Shown here one piece after another: positions 59,434-64,000 of a stretch of 64,000 nt of DNA (positions are counted from its first letter, which is position 1; every line of letters starts with the position of its first letter). The DNA lies in contig CM038711.1 in NCBI GenBank assembly GCA_021613375.1, positions 23,243,223 to 23,307,222 of the forward strand, read 5' to 3'. The translations under genes and the position numbers were made by a program. Source of the DNA: Megaleporinus macrocephalus (Eukaryota > Chordata > Actinopteri > Characiformes > Anostomidae). A model generated the notes under the pieces. The model was not told the DNA's origin. It ran no database searches and saw only the letters and a list, made by a program, of their open reading frames with translations.

Positions 59434-60963
59434 TTGCTAATTTTCTGAAAATAAGTCACATCCTCTACAGGCAACTTAAATATGGACCTTTCTGCAAATG
59501 CCTAAGTATAATTTTTATTGCTGAGTTTAATGTATTGTCAGAAAAAATAGACCACAATGCATTGAAGGGGGATTTTTCAGTATATTTTCAGTCCTGGGTG
59601 TGAAAACAGTGCAGTGGTTTATGTGAATGGTCTGTTGTACAGAAAGTTACTGACTTTTATTTCTGTATAGTGGTGGTGATGGGAAGTAGGGGTCGCTATG
59701 TCCACAACACAAATATAGCCTTTTTATGTACTATCCAAGACCTCCAGTGAACATACATGTGCCTTGTGAGTTGTTTTATATAATGTTTATGGTAAAACAG
59801 TCATAAGCCTGTATCTGCATAAGCCTGTTTTGCTACTGCTGACACCTCTCTGCCACGAACAAAACAAATGACTTAAAATACAATTTAAACAATGTGTCAG
59901 GCATCAGGCAGTATGCTCGTAACCAATTAACGTAATCATTTTCTGTGAGGGAGCCTTCAGAGGAATTAAACCCTTCAGACGTCTGGTTCCCAGCAGCACC
60001 TCTGTGAACAGTTCTGACAGGGCTAAAACAGAGCATTTCACACCAGACTACTCTGAACAACAAGCATGGTTTACATCTCAACCATTTAAAAGTAGTGAAA
60101 TTCCTTTGGAGTGGCCTTTTTATGTGTCATGTTATGTATAATACCTCTAAATGTGAAACTCAGCGTATAAACAGTAGTTGGGTATTAAATGTTCAGAGTG
60201 TGTTCTCTGTATATAGTGTAGAATAGAATGTAGTGTGTAAATTAGTGCTCATGTCTAGCAAGAGTACATATTCTCATAATAATAAGACTATATAACATTT
60301 TTCTAGTCTTTACATGTGAATGTGTTGTTTTTTACCGCATGTTCCTTTTTTTATTTTTAAAGGACAGTAAATATGTTTGTGACACTGAGGTTAAGGTTAG
60401 GGTTACGTTTAGATGTATGTGTAGTAATTGACTGCAGTAATTCAAAAAAGTCAGTAGAGGCTTATCCAAGTCCTCACAAGGAGTGTAAGACAAGATTGTA
60501 TGTGTTTTGGTTTGTATTTACGTATTTTTACATTAGGTTTACAATCTGTGGTGATTGATCTAATATAATATAATGTTTTCTTAAAAGTGGTGATAATTGA
60601 ATGTGTAGTATCTCCTCATTGGTGAAATACTTGCTTCTGTGGGAGCCTGTCAATATGAAACCTTCTTTTTATTGCTGACAGTAAACATGATTTCACAGGG
60701 TTGAGACTCAGAACGAGGAAATTAATCTCTTGTCTGTAACACACATTCACACATGCCACGCACAAAGGAATGCTGATATCACAGCAGGTTGGTGGAGGTT
60801 TGATTCTCTGTATCCGTGTGAGGCCCCAGAAGACTCATCAAGACTTTAGCACCTTTATCAAAGCCCAGTCTGAACGATACCTCACACCTCAGACTCTAGC
60901 GTGTGTGCGTGTGTGTGGGGGGGTCCTTTTTACTGAGCTGTTGAAGTGGAAGGGTGGTGTGTC

Positions 60964-60980
60964 AAAAAAAAAAAAAAAAA
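60964..60980. repeat. Poly(A) run
   Basis: Homopolymer of about 17 A. No clear retroelement body precedes it. Confidence 0.9.
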
Positions 60981-62079
60981 GTCATGGGTCCATGAGTGTG
61001 AAAATCGGCCCATCTCACTGTCAAGGACACCTTTAATTACAACAGCAGGGGGCCGTGGGTGTGCAGGGAAATGGAAGGGTTGTACAGGGCACAAAGGCAT
61101 TGAGACAAGACTGGAACTTCTGATGCTTTCTTATTGCTTTTAATGTTTTGGATGTAATCCAGATAGCAGAAATAGAGGAGCTGGTTTTGGAGCAGTGTAA
61201 TCCACTCATTGAGGACTGAGTATACGGTGAAGAAGAGGGGTAGACTGATGTTTGGGGGGGTTAAAGACCTGTCCGTTTTAACTGTACACAGTGTGTGTTT
61301 CTCAGCACCTGTTCGTCCACTCGCATACAGTAACTCACACACGTCTGAGCACCAGCACACTAACACTTCTCATTCCAGACCTGACGAGGTGCTGAAACAC
61401 TAATGGCCTCTGCTCTTGGCTCTAATGCCGGCATTACAATACCTGCCTGCTAATTAACCTCAGATGTGTGTGTGTGCGAGCTCTAAGGGTATTAGAACAT
61501 GCTAGCACTGAGAGAAGGTTCTGTTAAAAGCTGAAAGATAAATAGAAACTGAAATATAGTGGAAAAAGCATGAGGATTGGCCGCTGATGTTTTTAGGTTC
61601 TTATATTGAAGTCTGATCTTACTCCACCAGAGTGCAGTGCAGAACCTGCATCTTGAGGTCACCGAAAGTGAGTTCCTTATCATTTTTTAGCTCAGTGTAG
61701 CAAGTAGAACTTTTTATTACACAATAGAATAGCTTAACTCAGCTAAATTGCATTGAGGTCCATGTAATTACTGATTATCAGGGTTAAGAGTGTTTAGAGG
61801 GTTTATGTAACATGGTTTCATGTATAATTTCTATTCATTTGTCATGTTCCCTTAATGTAAAAGTGGCTGGTCTTTACAAAGAGATCAAAAACGACATCTT
61901 CCCAAAGCTTATAGGGTGGAGAGCCTAGGCCTGCTTGTGATTCACGATTAAATATGGCACAACAATTGGAACAGGTTTTTATTGGTCTATTAAAAGCAAG
62001 GCTTAAACGAAGCTGTAGAAAAAACGTGGAAGCTGAATTTCAAGTCAAAACCAATATAGACTTAGAAACATGAATCTGG

Positions 62080-62520
62080 GGCCTCGGAGCGCTCACATGT
62101 ATTTTACTCCATTGCCGTGCGCATGTTGTGTGTTCTTAAGCTCGCGTGTTTGAAGCAGCCGTCTCAGAAGACAGACATCTCTCCGTTCTCGCGCGCCGCT
62201 GCCTCGGCTCTTCAAAAATGTGCAAATGTATGCAGAACATCCTCCTGAAAATCTGCTCTTTAGTTCGTCATTAGCGGAGGGTGAAGCTACAAACAGCCCA
62301 GACAATACGGGGAAGCTGGAGGAAGCAGGAATCAAAGGGGGTGCGCGAGCTGTTTGACAGAAATAAACACATCCACTGCCTGCTGCCCCGCTCCCTCAGC
62401 AGAGCGGCCGAATTAGCATGATAATCATTCCCATCGTTTACAAGGGCGAAATGTTTCAATTTAATGCCTTGCTTGTGTTACAAGCCATGCACTTAATTAG
62501 GCAGTAATGACTCCAGCGAG
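62080..62520. promoter_or_regulatory. znf423: Strong candidate conserved non-coding element
   Basis: GCGCGCCGCTGCCTCGG, CTTTAGTTCGTCATTAGCGG, GCCGAATTAGCATGATAATC, ATTCCCATCGTTTACAAGGG, TTTCAATTTAATGCC and CACTTAATTAGGCAGTAATG (62491) within 440 bp. No simple repeats. One of the clearest enhancer-like blocks here. Confidence 0.48.
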
Positions 62521-62747
62521 GCAGGAAAAGCGAAGGACAGAGGCGAAGAGGAGAGGAGAGGAGAGAGGGATGAGGGACTAAGGGCACTTCACATCTAAAA
62601 CCCCAGCCACACTCGCACACTCCACCTGTCACACAAACACGCACACACGCAAACAGGCGCTGCATCCTGTAGCCATAGCGACTGTTTTCTGGAGTCAGTG
62701 CCGAGCATGATCCTGTGATTGTATGTCACTGTGACCCCTGGACCTAA

Positions 62748-62751
<4 letters not shown>

Positions 62752-62818
<67 letters not shown>
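62752..62818. repeat. (CT)n microsatellite, about 33 units
   Basis: Pure CT run. Further CT-rich sequence at 62910-62945. Confidence 0.97.
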
Positions 62819-62821
<3 letters not shown>

Positions 62822-64000
62822 CCCCTTGGTTGCTCTTTCTGTGGTCAAACTTCAGACTCCACAGTGCACATGTTGACCCAGCTCGTTTTTAAACAGTACT
62901 ATATGTTCTCTCTCTCTCTTTCTTACTCTCTCTGTCTCTCTCTCTGAGTGGACACACGGTCCCTGTGGGTTCTGTAATGGGAGGGGGAGGGGAACGGCCA
63001 GCGCCGGAGAAACTGTAGCTCTTTATTCCGACCCCCGCTCCTCTGAGGCTGGGTGGAGGGACGGCCTTCTCCCTGCCGTGCTCCCTGGAGAGCGCTGAGC
63101 CAGTGTGGAGGAGTGGCCTCGCTGCAGAGAGCACCACTGTTACTGACTGGAGAGAATGCAGGCCAGAGTTGGGTCAGCGCACTGCGCAGCTGTGTAGTTG
63201 ATCAGCAAAGACAGTTTGGGTATCTGAAGTTCTGTTCTTGAGTTTTACCCGAAAACAAACACAGAGCTTCTGAACTCAACTTTAGTTGAGTTGAGCAGCT
63301 GATCTTCCTTGTGCTGTGTACATGGCAACCATGTGGCAGACTGGCACACTATGATGTACCATTAAAGAATTCATAGTGGATATTCTGGCATTCCTGGGCG
63401 GAATTACAGGCCTGGGTCCTAATATTGGTCAGAAAAATTTCATGGGGTACTATGAACAGTTCAGGCTCTCTACACCTTGACTAGGGTTAACACCCATCCA
63501 GGATTTCTCTGTATTGTCCAGGTTTGTGGTTGCCTGTCTCGGAAAAATGAATTTCATTCTTAAACAAAAATTGTCCAGGAATCCATGCGTCTTCATGCAT
63601 GTCAGTATTTATTACAAGGTTGTTGCTTCTTATTAGCCAGTCAGATCATTTGTAATTCTACAATTATCACTGATTGATCACTGAGAATGAGCTGAACTTA
63701 GGCTTTCACCACAGGCTGTGTTGTGAGAATGACTACCTGTTCACTAATGTAGAGTGTCCAAGGTTTTTCTAGTTTTTTCCACTAAGTGTAGAAGTTTGGG
63801 TTTTAGAGGCTCAGCCGTTCACACAGCTTGATAGATCATGTCCGGTTACCTTGACTGGCCAATAGAGTCCCTGAAGCTGTGAAAGTTGCCATGTTCGTGC
63901 ATGGAAGTTGGCACATCCCTGCCAGCTTGAATCTGTAGTTGTGAACTTAGTGTTTTAGTGCGTTCCTGTGTGTGTGCGCGCGTGTGTGTGTCCGTGGCGG

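Noticed and set aside
60395..60412. Interstitial telomere-like GGTTAAGGTTAGGGTTA
   Set aside because: Fewer than three imperfect units; too short to be meaningful.

Overview
This is a vertebrate, very probably teleost fish, nuclear genomic window. It has one spliced gene on the + strand, very long introns, abundant long (CA)n, (GA)n, (TA)n and (TTA)n microsatellites, and two dispersed repeats of a fish type. I see no bacterial-style gene organisation, rRNA, tRNA or CRISPR.

The only gene I can support is ZNF423 (OAZ/Ebfaz), a multi-C2H2 zinc-finger transcription factor. A 3.4-kb internal exon (23964-27391) encodes about 26 zinc fingers. A second, 85-bp exon (28271-28355) encodes one more finger. 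All splice sites are canonical and the reading phase is consistent (phase 1 in, phase 0 between the exons, phase 1 out). The wording of the linkers follows ZNF423 rather than its paralogue ZNF521. The N-terminal exons and the exon(s) for the last three fingers are not recognisable here. The window is therefore about 24 kb of upstream intron, the two exons with an 879-bp intron between them, and more than 35 kb of downstream intron.

The introns hold two kinds of material. (1) Repeats: many microsatellites; a 23-bp minisatellite with a 69-bp higher-order period (17065-17501); a roughly 19-bp satellite of almost 1 kb between 16-bp direct repeats (about 49089-50050); an inverted pair of a MITE-like element (about 521-770 and 2649-2901); two dispersed repeats of a fish type (about 28941-29290 and 57474-57680); and several short duplicated segments. 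(2) About twenty blocks of 150-850 bp that are compositionally complex, repeat-free and rich in homeobox-like TAATTA/TTAATTA, CCAAT and TCF/LEF-like words. These look like candidate conserved non-coding elements, as expected for a developmental regulator of this family, but the assignment is inference because I could not align other genomes. The best blocks are at 10610-10960, 29690-30530, 32080-32720, 41690-42600, 44360-44870, 45320-45500, 53990-54500 and 62080-62520.

I found no convincing new protein-coding or RNA-based system. The most interesting unexplained items are the dense candidate enhancer array, the higher-order minisatellite, and the satellite flanked by a perfect 16-bp duplication.
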